Source: Homalodisca vitripennis (Eukaryota; Arthropoda; Insecta; Hemiptera; Cicadellidae). Taken from it: a stretch of DNA of 64,000 nucleotides. Shown one piece after another: positions 50,165 through 60,720 of the stretch; the first letter of the stretch is position 1; each line of letters opens with the position of its first letter. The stretch lies in the NCBI RefSeq assembly GCF_021130785.1, contig NC_060208.1, positions 52,491,501 to 52,555,500 on the forward strand. The letters run 5' to 3'. A model generated the notes under the pieces. The model was given only the letters and a program-made list of their open reading frames with translations. It was not told the origin of the DNA and searched no databases. The position numbers and the translations under genes were made by a program.

Positions 50165-50644
50165 AAAGAGTATAATGCCAACTGTTACAAGTGTTCTAAT
50201 AGAGGAGAAATTATCGATAAAAGATATTTAGTTTGTAGAGGTTGTAATTTAATTTTGTTAGAAAGACCTAAACCTAAGAAATTTCGAAATAAATTAACAC
50301 ATTTGAATAACCTGCTTACAAAATTGCAATATGGAGACAAGAAGCAAACAAAATTTTGTTACAGAATTTAGAAAACAGAATAAAAATTTTTACTTATCTC
50401 TTGGAACCATTGACAAAATATTTTTCCTTTTCAAAGAATACATTAGGTTTGTAGGTATCGATACACACGTTTATTATGAAAAGATATTACCTGTTATTTT
50501 TTTCATTATCTGGATGTTGAATTTGTTTATGATTTTGAACCAGAAATCCTCGATGATTTTATAGTACATTTGGAGAAATTAAACAAAGAACCTCTTGAAA
50601 AGAATGCGGTTTTTTACTCACATTCTCCCCGACTTCTCGAGTGA
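50161..50644 (+). pseudogene. Zinc-ribbon protein, possibly viral late-transcription-factor-like (frame-broken)
   Basis: The start is in TTGTTTAAATGG, with a shift just after. The frame then shows NCYKCSNRGEIIDKRYLVCR ending in GC, a CxxC...CxxC zinc ribbon. It is followed by a basic stretch and, in shifted frames, FLFKEYIRFVGIDTHVYYEK and YDFEPEILDDFIVHLEKLNK. The layout (N-terminal ribbon plus helical body) recalls VLTF3-like transcription factors of large DNA viruses and some Polintons. I cannot confirm that by eye; a profile search would decide. Confidence 0.4.
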
Positions 50645-50694
50645 AGGTTAGCGAATTTCATTTTTTCCGTCTTTAAATTTTTTTTTTTATTTAA

Positions 50695-51001
50695 ATGGAG
50701 TTCTTGAAAGAGTTAAATGATATTGGAGAATGTAAGTTTAAAGAGTATAAGAAGTTAAATGAATTGGAAGAAAGGAAGAAACATAGAATCTTGAATTTGG
50801 GAGAAAATGAAAGATAAATTCGGGTTTACAATAATTGCCGAGTTGGAAGATTGTAAAGTACACTTGCCGAACAGATTTTTGACTGTTTTGGATGAGAAAA
50901 AGATTAAAGAATTAAACAAAAATGAAAAATTACACTTGATTATTACTGGAAAGAAGACTATAAAAGATAAAGAAATTATAACAATTAACTTTGTAGAATA
51001 A
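50695..51001 (+). pseudogene. Small Polinton protein, possible OB-fold (one indel)
   Basis: The start MEFLKELNDIGECKFKEYKK lies in TTATTTAAATGG. After one shift near 50808 the frame continues with KFGFTIIAELEDCKVHLPNR and LHLIITGKK to 51001. The pattern (short helix, then KYGxxIxAELxDxxxxLPxR) is one I recognise from many arthropod Polintons. The alternating hydrophobic strands would suit an OB-fold and single-strand DNA binding, but that is inference. About 102 codons, convergent with the minus gene ending at 51012. Confidence 0.55.
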
Positions 51002-51011
51002 AGTCTTAACT

Positions 51012-51516
51012 CTAAAACTTGCAGTCCCTCCCCACGTCATAGTACTGTTTTGATAACCATAGTTGGTGTCTTTCTTCATAGGAATCACATGGAATATTAT
51101 CTACAGTAATACCTTTTGTTTCACACAAAATGTGGCTATATTCTATAAGAAAAATTCTATAATGCTCTTTTAATGAATTGGTGTTGATAAAATCTTGATA
51201 CTCACAAAAATTCCTAAGAAATTCATCAATTAAGTCTTGATTATCTTGAAAAGGACGTATAATATGGGAAAAATGTCATAATGTCATAAAAAAACGATGA
51301 AAACTCTCTGTTTGTTTATTTTTTACTTTCTTTTCAATATCTTTCGTTAATTATATTAAATATGTAATCCCTTACTTTTTTAGTTTTTTGCCGATAGTAA
51401 AACACTCCATTAGACGTTTTTTCTGCAAAAGACTCTACAAGTTCTTTTAATTCTGTTTCATTTAAAGACGGTATCAAACTGTTGTTGAGAATAAACCGGC
51501 AATTCACTGAATTCAT
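51012..51516 (-). pseudogene. Unknown minus-strand Polinton gene near the right end (frame-broken)
   Basis: An intact first part (51516-51334) begins MNSVNCRFILNNSLIPSLNE and contains NGVFYYRQKTKKVRDYIFNI. After disruptions, the last part carries LKEHYRIFLIEYSHILCETK and SYEERHQLWLSKQYYDVG, ending at 51012. No family is recognised. It lacks the TAAATGG start. Convergent with the OB-like gene, 10 bp apart, which supports real gene boundaries. Confidence 0.5.
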
Positions 51517-51658
51517 CTTTGTTGCACTGTTTTAATGCTAGAAATTGTAGAGACTTTGGTGAGTTTCATGTTGTTTGGTGACTATTTAGTAGAAAAGTTT
51601 TTTATTAAAGTATGTTTTTAGTAAAAATGTTTTAAATTGATTAAATTTTATTAAGATT

Positions 51659-51951
51659 TCGAAGATTTTTCCTTTATTCGTAGCAGATTTGACAACATTT
51701 TACAAAGCACAGCTTAAGAAAGTAGAAGCAAACAGCTTTAGATTTGGTTAATTTTTTCATTCCACAGAGTAGATAGTAATGTACCGATCCTGGATCGCTT
51801 TTGGAGACGAAACGACTGTAGATTCGGTTAATTTTTCATTGAGATTTGCTGTGTTATTTCTCAGCTTCCTTTATGGTACATTGAACAGTATTTTACATTG
51901 CTTTTCGGTCGGCTCCGAAAGTGCGCCAGGAACCCCATATTACTATCTACT
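51659..51951 (-). repeat. Right terminal inverted repeat of the Polinton
   Basis: This is the reverse complement of 34689-34987 with few mismatches and single-base indels. It ends CCATATTACTATCTACT. The plus-strand open frame across it (51779-51979) is incidental. Confidence 0.96.
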
Positions 51952-51958
51952 CTTTTAT
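51952..51958. other. Right target-site duplication
   Basis: CTTTTAT follows the right terminus and matches the left CTTTAT with one extra T. Confidence 0.65.
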
Positions 51959-52044
51959 TATATAGCACGAAACTATTAACATCCAAAACAGATTCATTCT
52001 CTCTATTATTGAATACTCATTTAATATTGTTATTTTAGCAAACT

Positions 52045-52565
52045 ATGCATTAGCTGCCCTTTGGCAGACAGAATAAAAACTTTAATAGGCTTCACTGACG
52101 CTCAGCCAAATCCCATGGATTTACATACATCATAATCGAACACATATCTGTTTGTGTAAAAATGAAGTTTTATGAAAATTTTTAACCCTGCAGATGAAAT
52201 CTCTTTCGATATAGGCTACCTTGACGATAATGAGGTTACGTGTGTTTCTATTTCATATATTAAATATCACATGATTATACTCAATTTCTTTACTAATTGG
52301 TTTATTCTAACATTATATTGTTGTAATTATGGTTAACCAAAAGACCAATGTCAGTTTTTTTCGTTTATGCTCACCCAAATTCTATAGAGTGACTTAGTTC
52401 ATCATAAAACTCGGTGTCGTCTAACTATAAATAAAGCTTCATAAAAAATGTTAAGTCCGTGGGTCAATTTATTGTAGAGTACTTGCAGAAAGACAAACAG
52501 AAGTTACATATTTGCCAGACCTTGGCCAAAGCTCAGCCAATTAAAAAGTAGTGAAGTTCATCTTG
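52045..52565 (+). mobile_element. Two dispersed SINE/LINE-tail-like copies
   Basis: The first copy has TTGGCAGACAGA, CACTGACGCTCAGCCAAATC and AAAATGAAGTTTTATG. The second, near 52490-52550, has AGAAAGACAAACAGAAG and AAAGCTCAGCCAATTAAAAA. Both match the family seen at 15.77 kb. Confidence 0.5.
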
Positions 52566-54385
52566 ATATGCTATAAAGTCTTACTCATGTAAAGAAAATT
52601 AAACAAGGGTTAAATTATGTACAATACTTTTTTAATGTAAATATGGAATATTTTATGTACACAATAAATTTAATTTATCTTAATCGACTTATAAACATTA
52701 CGCATTGTGTCTCCTATTCTGTTTAACCTTATTTAAAGTATTTTGTTAAAGGTTTACCAAAATTATTTCTAGAATTAGTCAGACACTGTTAAATGCTTAA
52801 AAGCAACAGGCATTGTTATTATTTATTTTTTGTTTATTCATGTATTGACATCGTCATATCAATGAAATTTACTTCCTAAATATTCCTTCTAATAACACAA
52901 TACTAACGTATGTTTATTTCCATTCATACAGTCATTTCTTCATTTAACATTCAGCAGAAACCAGGTATAACTCAAGCTTAGCCTTTACTCTACGACCTGT
53001 ACGTGCCTGGCCTTGCATGAGGTCCTAAATCATCATCCTCGCATCTTGCTATGCATTTATTACAATACTATATCCTCAGAGTTAAAGTCTTGCCAGATGG
53101 AATTTTGATTTTTGTAAGTATTTTATAACAACCCTGGGTCCTAAAAGAAGGCTACTTGGTACATACGATGCTCTCTACTCATCCTATAATTGTTATACCA
53201 CACTAAAGGTTAATTTGAATATATTCAGTTAGCTCCACTAGCCAGATATTTCCGTGTCCATTCTTTACCATTTCATTAGTAACAAAGATTTGACTTATGA
53301 TTGGTACTAAAAGTAAATAAAAACATTTTTACGTTAATTTTAGGTCATCCCTCGGTTTTTGTTTCTTCTTTCAGGCCTAAGTTTTTTTAACTATGGGTTA
53401 ATATTTTTCAGTTGAAGAGGGAATTTCTAAGAGTATGCACCTTTGCACGTTTATTAACAATACTATCAATAAATTTATAATAAAGTTCTTTATTTACTAA
53501 ACTTTTTTGCAAGTATTTTGAACACTGATTTTAAATTAAATACATTTTTCTTTGTTCTCATTCCTGCTGTCTTCAAGTTCTTATCCAAATTGTAGTAATT
53601 TACACTTTTGAATATTTAGAAATATATCTTCAAAATTCTCTTCTCCTATTATGATGATTACAGTATAATATTAAATGTTGGGTAAAAATTAAGGGAAATA
53701 TAATACTGAGGTCTGAAACGATGTAATTGATCACCAAAATGTAGAATGGGAAATACATTGATAAAATATATTATAATAAATTAAAGTTCATCAAATTAGG
53801 TTATAACACTGGTATATAATTCTAACTGTGTAAACAATAACTAAATTTCAATAAAATTTTTGCAGTTACAGTTTTGCCATATATAATATGTTTAAAAAAC
53901 TTGATTTTATTGATAAATGTCAAAAGATATCATTTGTTGTAATAAAATAGTGTTAATATTGTTAAGTCATCAATGGTATCCTTGCTATTCTATTCTAGTA
54001 GATAAAAATACTACAGCAAGTGTGTAAAAAATACAAATTTAAATTTATGTTATTATACGGAAATCAGGAGAAAAGTAGTGTTAGCGTTTTTGTCTGTAGT
54101 TATGGTGTGTGTAAACTATGTATAATACTAATATCTAATATTAATAATAATCTTTGACAATTCTCCTTACCATATAGTGTCCATAATGTCTTCAGCTTTT
54201 TGTATCACGTAGTCGTAAACATTTTCAATCACAAGTAACATAAAAATATTAGAAAACAACTAAAGACACTTGTAGTTCAGGTACAATTATTTCTAAAGTT
54301 AATACGATACAATTTCCAGTGTGTTGCACATATTAAACACTTAATTCCGCGCAATACTGTAATAGTAAAAAGCGTGGCAGGGTAC
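52566..54385. other. AT-rich non-coding DNA
   Basis: I see nothing supportable in this stretch. Confidence 0.5.
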
Positions 54386-54419
54386 TTGGGTGTTATATGC
54401 GGCAGGTTGCAGAACCGAT

Positions 54420-54500
54420 ATACCAACCACTGCGGTACCACTAACGGGGATTAAGAGCTTGCATTATTAAACTGCCCTGGCTTCGATTCCTTTCCTTTGA
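54420..54500 (+). mobile_element. Possible tRNA-derived SINE remnant
   Basis: The local GC content is higher than around it. GGGATTAAGAGCTTGC followed by CTGCCCTGGCTTCGATTCC resembles a SINE head with a box-B-like end. The homology is weak. Confidence 0.3.
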
Positions 54501-57060
54501 ATGCATTTCTACTTTACTTCCGTTCCGACCTCTTTCACCAGTCACCATAGATTTCTACTCCGTAAATAGCTCGTCTCCCATGTCAGAACGGCAGACTTTA
54601 TAACAGCGAATCCTCAACAATATATAGTAACAAGCATTTGTCTTAAATTGTGTTAGAACATGGATCAGGAAAATATGTTTAATCTAAAGTAACTTATTCT
54701 TTACCTACACAAGAGCACTTTTTCAATCTGGAGACAATTGCAAAATGTCATATGTCTCTATGAAATCGTATAATATATTAATGATACAATATTTAAATAT
54801 CCATTCCTGCTTTTCTTGGTAGAGCCTTAACCCCTAGATAATTGGAAATATTTATGGTGTTTATTTTAATCTTACGAAGAATAATATACGATGCAAACCA
54901 TTCCTAAACCTCATTTTTTAAATACATCCCCCAAAACTTTTTGTCGATTCTCGGATTCAGCAAGGCTACCAGTTTAACTAGAATATTTTAGAAAGCATAT
55001 TTTCTTCACCTTTAAAGGAATAAAATGCAAAAATTAATCACAAAACACGTTTCAATCAAAATGAAAAAAATGTTTTTGTTTCCCGTAAACTGATTGATAT
55101 CCCTTACACTGTGCAGGCTCCAACTATAGAACAGTAGTAAGCGGACAGTTGAGATTCCCGTGTCAGAATGAGAAATCGCCTTGTCAACATCATTACTTAA
55201 CAATCCATCTCTGACAGCCTGCAGAACCCTTGTCAACAAATCACTGCTCTAAAGCAGGTCACCTGTCAGACTCTGCAATACTGCTGCATTATTCTTATAT
55301 TACTGTTTCTCTTATTCTCGTCATGAAATAAATTGTTTCAAGAATGTTAAGTGAAGTTCAAAATGTTAACGTTCTGTTGTTTATAAATATCTGCACATCA
55401 TCTTTTTGAGTTTTGAATAAAACATATCTCTCATAATGCTTTTTTTAATAATATAAATACTATTTTGAATCAACTGAGTCGTCCCAAAAAAACCACCCCG
55501 TATAATAGGTGTATAACATCCATGTGTAGTTGGCTAATGCTGCTACAATTTTAATGTCAAAACAAGCCGAACATAGCTTCCTAGCCATAAAATAAATAAT
55601 TGCCGTTTGCAAAAAATACCACTTAAATTTACTTTATATTCATGGACCATTTAAACACGTTTTAAATAAATTTTATATAAAATCAATGGATGTATTACTA
55701 TATTATAATCAGCGAGATACAATTCACAGGGATAATCTTTGTTAATTATGCTAATTGAAATAATAATTAATTTTAAATGGTTAAATTCCTTGCCCGATTG
55801 CGTTTATTCTATACTGTCTATCCAAAATCACTTTACTGTTAATTTATAGCTTTACAGAAGAAGCACTTGTTATGCACTCAACGTGCACTGTAACAATCAA
55901 CTTCTTTAACTATTTTATTACGTTATGTTTCTTTATACATGAGTTTTGTACAATATGACAAATTTCTATCTATACACAAACTGTAATGCTTTCGCACAGA
56001 TATAGTTTATTAATTGTACCTTGGTTTTTTAATTGGCTGAGAGTAGGCGAAGCCATCATTCGGGGGATTGACAAATTTTCAGGTCTGTCTGTCTGTTTGT
56101 GTGTCAATATATCTGTCAGTTTGTCCACACAATGAAACATCGAGTATATATAGGCAACATCGAGGTGGATGTGACTCTTTGGATATTCCTGAGAGTTAGT
56201 GAAAGTCTTTACTAGTCTTATTTGTAGCCTTGATGGCCACGAGAAAATCGAAGAATACATTAATTTTTAAATCAACTAAGTACAACAATATGATACTTTA
56301 ACATATGACATAGACATGTAGTAAAACATGACTTGAAATTCAGCAAGCGAATTCAGAGATAATTATTTTAATTCTCCTAAGACTCAGATCTTACACCAGC
56401 ACCGTGAAATTTAGGTTGTACTGACAACAAACACCAAGATACTATTCTATTGAACTAATAAAAGTGGTTTAACTTTCGAATTCTGTGGAAATGTGCCATA
56501 GTATATTGCCTTTGACTAAACGACATGGCTATTCCTGTGATCCCACAAACTTGAAATTTGGATAAGACAGGCCTTGAGCTTGGCTTACTTCATTTTAAAA
56601 GTTCGAAATGACTTCTTTCAAGGAATTCTAATGATTTTAGATGACCAACTTATGAATAATATTCATGATTCAGTGATATTCAGTATTGCATTCATAATTT
56701 TTAATTTTGTAACAAAATTCTAAAAATGAACAAAATTGTATTTTACTGAATTATAAAGAAAGTTAATACTTAAACAATGTTTAAAGAGGTTTAAACTTAC
56801 AATACTTATAAGATAGGTTTAATCCTGGTGCTCTTGAATATTCTGGAGGGAATTGATAAAATAAATATATGAACTTAAAAACGTGACTATTCACGTTTTT
56901 CTCTATAGTTTAGTTTTTCCCTATTTTTCTATAGAAATCACACTTCATTATGTTAGCTTTTGCAATGGGATTATTGGCCATTTTATAATATGATATAGAA
57001 AATTATATAATGTAATCTCTTAACGTTAAGTGCCTGATATTTTTACGGTTAAGTTACGTC
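54501..57060. other. Non-coding DNA with an inverted repeat-family copy
   Basis: A minus-strand copy of the CTCAGCCAAT family with GACAGACAGAC lies at about 56025-56245 (open frame 55970-56260 falls in it). The frame at 55012-55239 has no recognisable motif. Confidence 0.45.
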
Positions 57061-57069
57061 CCTAGCATA

Positions 57070-57440
57070 CTGGATTCGGCGAGTGTTTAGAGTGGAGCGG
57101 CGGCCGGCCACTACTGCCTTGGCGTGTTGACAGTCTGGTTCACATGCGGTCAACAGCAAGTCAACAGCCTAAGCCGTCGTATTTGTTGGTAAACGTTTCA
57201 TCGCTGATATTACCGGCGGATCGTTGGTAGATAACCCATGAATAAACGTAACTTCATCCACCACGTTAGGGATCACTCTTTATAGGGAATAGAGCAAGGT
57301 AAGAAACCCGTTTGTTAGTGGGACCAGTCAAAAACTGGCAAATCGCTCAGTCAACGACGAACTTTTCCAGATGTCTCTCCGCAAACTGTCACAGCCCAAT
57401 CGGCTCGCTACAGTGAGGGTGGGGTTCATTTTTAACACTC
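57070..57440 (+). other. GC-rich island with a splice-donor match
   Basis: The sequence becomes clearly GC-richer (for example GGAGCGGCGGCCGGCCAC) for ~370 bp. It contains GAGCAAG|GTAAGAAAC at 57299, a good donor match. It could be a non-coding 5' exon or promoter of a host gene, possibly the calcium channel, or a GC-rich transposon end. No long open frame. Confidence 0.35.
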
Positions 57441-57734
57441 AGTGATTCCATAATTTATGGAAACAGTAGCGATTTAAAAAAACTGTGAATAACACTATAT
57501 ATCAGTAGTACTAGATTTGTCACAGCAACAAAAATATTCAAATGTTTAAGGCTGTAAGCAACACACGAAGTAGGCAGGGATATCCCCTACTTTATCTCTA
57601 GTTGATGACATTATCCTTTGCAAATTCCAAAACCAGTTCAGCAAACAATGTTTTGGCAGAAAGCTGCAGTACGCGCTGTGTAAGACTCAGAGTCCTTTAC
57701 TAATATATGCCGGGCAGTGCTGACTCCAAGGGTG

Positions 57735-57800
57735 CGATGATAGAGTGGATTAAGGGCACCAGCGTTTATCACCCACGCTCCACTCGTCCGCACACACCCA
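57735..57800 (+). mobile_element. Possible SINE remnant
   Basis: TAGAGTGGATTAAGGGCACC followed by CACCCACGCTCC resembles the 54.4-kb copy and tRNA-like heads. Weak. Confidence 0.25.
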
Positions 57801-58942
57801 ACATTTTACCTTGATCACTCCTTTTCTTTTTTTAGGTACTTTTCCTTGCACAATTTGGTTAATCCTATACATTTTTTCTTAACAGGTTTAATACCAGTGT
57901 GGTTTGAATAAGAACTCAAAAAACGAATAAGTTATATAAACGAACAAACCTTCAAAAATATTGTCATTTTCAAGTAAATTTCTAAATAAACATATGGAAT
58001 TTTGAAACTAACCATAATTGACAAAATGTAAAAAAAAACGATAAAGTGTTAATTAAAACCAGAGGATTTAAATTTATCGTATGTTTCACAAATCTATTTT
58101 TATCGTAGGAAACATTCATCTGTGCGCTCTTAGCATTTAACATATGTTATACGTATAATGCGTGAAATTTAGACGTAATCACTAAATTCGTTTTTTTTAA
58201 ACGAGTGGGATAAAAATTAAAGAGAAATAAACTTAAATAATTAAAGTTTTGATTGCTACTTTTCGGCGCATACGATTTACATATAAATAATGGTACACAA
58301 TTGTTATTTGGAGCAAAGAGTGATTAATAATTGTATTTTTATAATAATTAAATAATTGTCATAAAATATTGTAGAGAAATTAAATTGTACTTTTTGGTCT
58401 TCAAATTTATTTAGTATTTTTTTAATAGAAAACGTGTTTAACCTCTTAACTTATTTATTAATTTTATCGATGGTAAAACTACTAGTAAAAAGTAAAATGT
58501 TCCTTGACTAATGCAATTTGTGGAAGTTTTAATTTGACCTACAAAGTCAAACACAAAACACACATAAACATCAAACACAACATACATGGCACATCAAACA
58601 CATGGCAAACATTTTTTAGAGCATGCAAAATTATTATACAGAATTAAATAACCATCCAGGAACGGTTTTGTACATTTTTAACGGTACTATATGTAAAAAC
58701 TCATGGCATTAATATCAAATAATTGCATTTTATCCCATCAGTTTGTTTCTTTGGTTCTTTAGGGCCGCATCTCTGGAGGAACTGAAATGTGAAGTTATAG
58801 ACTCTTTAGTTTGGAATAGTAAAAATCCTTTAAATAGCCGCCATTTTGGTATGGTTTGTCCGGTTTCTATTAATTTTTTCTCAGCATGAACATCAAAATT
58901 ATGTTATTATTAAGTAGGAAGTACAGCTGAATTTAGGTATTT
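57801..58942. other. AT-rich non-coding DNA
   Basis: I see no supportable feature here, apart from an imperfect CA/AAAC-rich patch near 58550-58610. Confidence 0.5.
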
Positions 58943-58943
58943 T

Positions 58944-58975
<32 letters not shown>

Positions 58976-58978
58976 CAC

Positions 58979-59023
<45 letters not shown>
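58943..59023. repeat. (CA)n microsatellite
   Basis: About 80 bp of CA repeats with two interruptions (CGC and CAA). Confidence 0.97.
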
Positions 59024-59024
<1 letters not shown>

Positions 59025-60640
59025 GGATTAGTACCGCCCGCATACTCACCCTGGTAGTCATTAAGTGCAATTTCTCAATCAAACCCAGATTTTTAATTTT
59101 GTCCTTAATTCATTAATATATATTTAGACCGTAAACATAAAAATAATTAAAACGTATATACACTGAAATTGTCATAGAGTTTTCATTAGTACTCCCTAGT
59201 TGTTAATAGTATGTATGCAACGTGATTTATGCTTTCTTCGAAGATTTTCTAACAGCACGTCGGAGGCTTAATCGCACGAGAAAGGTGAAATGTATTGACT
59301 TTAGATTTTGTAATAATTTATATAATTGTTTAATTATTTAAATTTATTTATATTCCAGTTTCGATGTTAAATTTATATGTCACTGATCATCTAAAAAAAA
59401 TATTTTAATTGATCGTCCGTAAAGAGCAAAGAAATTTAAATTCATCATATTTTTTCGCACTTTTTTATACTCTAAACGTATTTCACTTATATACTAATTA
59501 AACTCCTACCAAATAAAAGGCTTTTGAGAGGTATCATGTCTTATCAAAGGGTTAAACAAAAATGTTTCTTTACATAAATTGAAGAATATATATGCCTCTA
59601 ATTTTGGTAAATTTTAATAAGCCTACTACAACATTAGTGTGGCTGACGCTGTTGATATAACACAAATATCATGAGCATTGTTGGGGGGGGGGGGAACACA
59701 CACTCGAAGCTCTTAGTCAATAGTTCAACATTCACGGTCCTCATCATGGTGGTTTATATGGCGAATTTTTTCTCACTCATATTGCTTAATAATGTACTCT
59801 GCGTAAGACATCATACACATTTAAACTCTAAATATTGGTTTCCTTATATAAATGTTACTTAGGCGTGTTGCTTAGTTAAAAAACATTAACATAATTACTA
59901 GGGATCTCACACACAAATTAAATTTTAATAACAATTTTTTCTAAAAGTTGTATTAAAATGAATTAATCAGTATTTTTGTAAGCTCTGAACAATTTTTGAA
60001 CAAATTCTAATCCAATAAAATGGTTTTATTTTAGTTCTTGCTTTTTATTTTAATTAAAATTTGTGCATTGTAAAGAAAAAAATAATTTCGATAATAGGAA
60101 TATATAATTTTAGCGATCACGTGATATTAATCAAGAAACAGTCCAAAACTGTATTCAATAAATTATTATTTAATTATTATTATTTACAACAAAACGAGTT
60201 TATGAGTTATCTGACGACTGTTTTATTTAACAAAAGGTTTATTTTGCATCAAACAGCAATCAGTTATAGATGCTCAGTAACTGAGCTGTTTGTTTAGAAT
60301 TCGAAATAATAGCCAGATTACGACGCGACGGTAGAATACTCTCATCTCAGGGCCAGTTCTCAAACAATTAATCCGCTATTCCCCATAGCTTCAGTAATAC
60401 CTTCCTTGCCCTTTGTCCGATGGCTCAGTGCCGGATCAAAGACCGATCTCACACTGCCCTGCATTATTCAACGTTTCTAACTGTCGATAGAGCGGATATA
60501 TATTCTGCTCCGTTCACATCCGTCTTTGTTCTGAGAGCTATAGGAAAATTTAAACATCCATCTTCGTGTTTTAAATGTACAAACCGGTTGTTTAGCTCTT
60601 ACATCAATCATAATATAATGATTATTTCTGGTGATCAAAA
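59024..60640. other. AT-rich non-coding DNA with a G12 run
   Basis: A run of 12 G lies at 59683-59694. Open frames at 59671, 60061 and 60420 have no domain. Confidence 0.45.
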
Positions 60641-60644
60641 CATG

Positions 60645-60720
60645 AAATGAAATGAAAAATGACTTTATTTACAGAGGCGAAGTTAGGACTTAAAAGTCCT
60701 CTCTACCACTTAACCTCCTT
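60645..60720 (+). mobile_element. LINE-like 3' tail
   Basis: TGAAATGAAATGAAAAATGA is followed by GAGGCGAAGTTAGGACTT and a hairpin (AGGACTT AA AAGTCCT), then CTCTACCACTTAACC. This repeats-plus-hairpin form is typical of insect non-LTR retrotransposon ends. The rest of the element is not seen. Confidence 0.45.

Larger units (their letters stand above)
34689..51951. mobile_element. Polinton/Maverick (adintovirus-like) element, ~17.3 kb
   Basis: The element is bounded by ~295-bp terminal inverted repeats starting AGTAGATAGTAATATGG and ending with the complement. It encodes type B DNA polymerase, rve integrase, FtsK/HerA ATPase, adenain-like protease and double jelly-roll capsid protein, the diagnostic Polinton set. 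Length and 6-bp target duplication fit the family. The layout is replication and integration genes on the left and structural genes in the centre. Minus-strand genes lie at 40.9-41.7, 41.7-42.5, 49.9-50.1 and 51.0-51.5 kb. Most frames carry single-base indels, so as written the copy is not intact; the inverted repeats still match closely, suggesting a fairly young insertion or residual sequence error. Confidence 0.96.

Noticed and set aside
51779..51979. 66-codon open frame at the right end of the Polinton
   Set aside because: It lies within the terminal inverted repeat and runs into flanking DNA.
55012..55239. 75-codon minus-strand open frame
   Set aside because: No motif, no conserved neighbour and a hydrophobic tail from AT-rich sequence.
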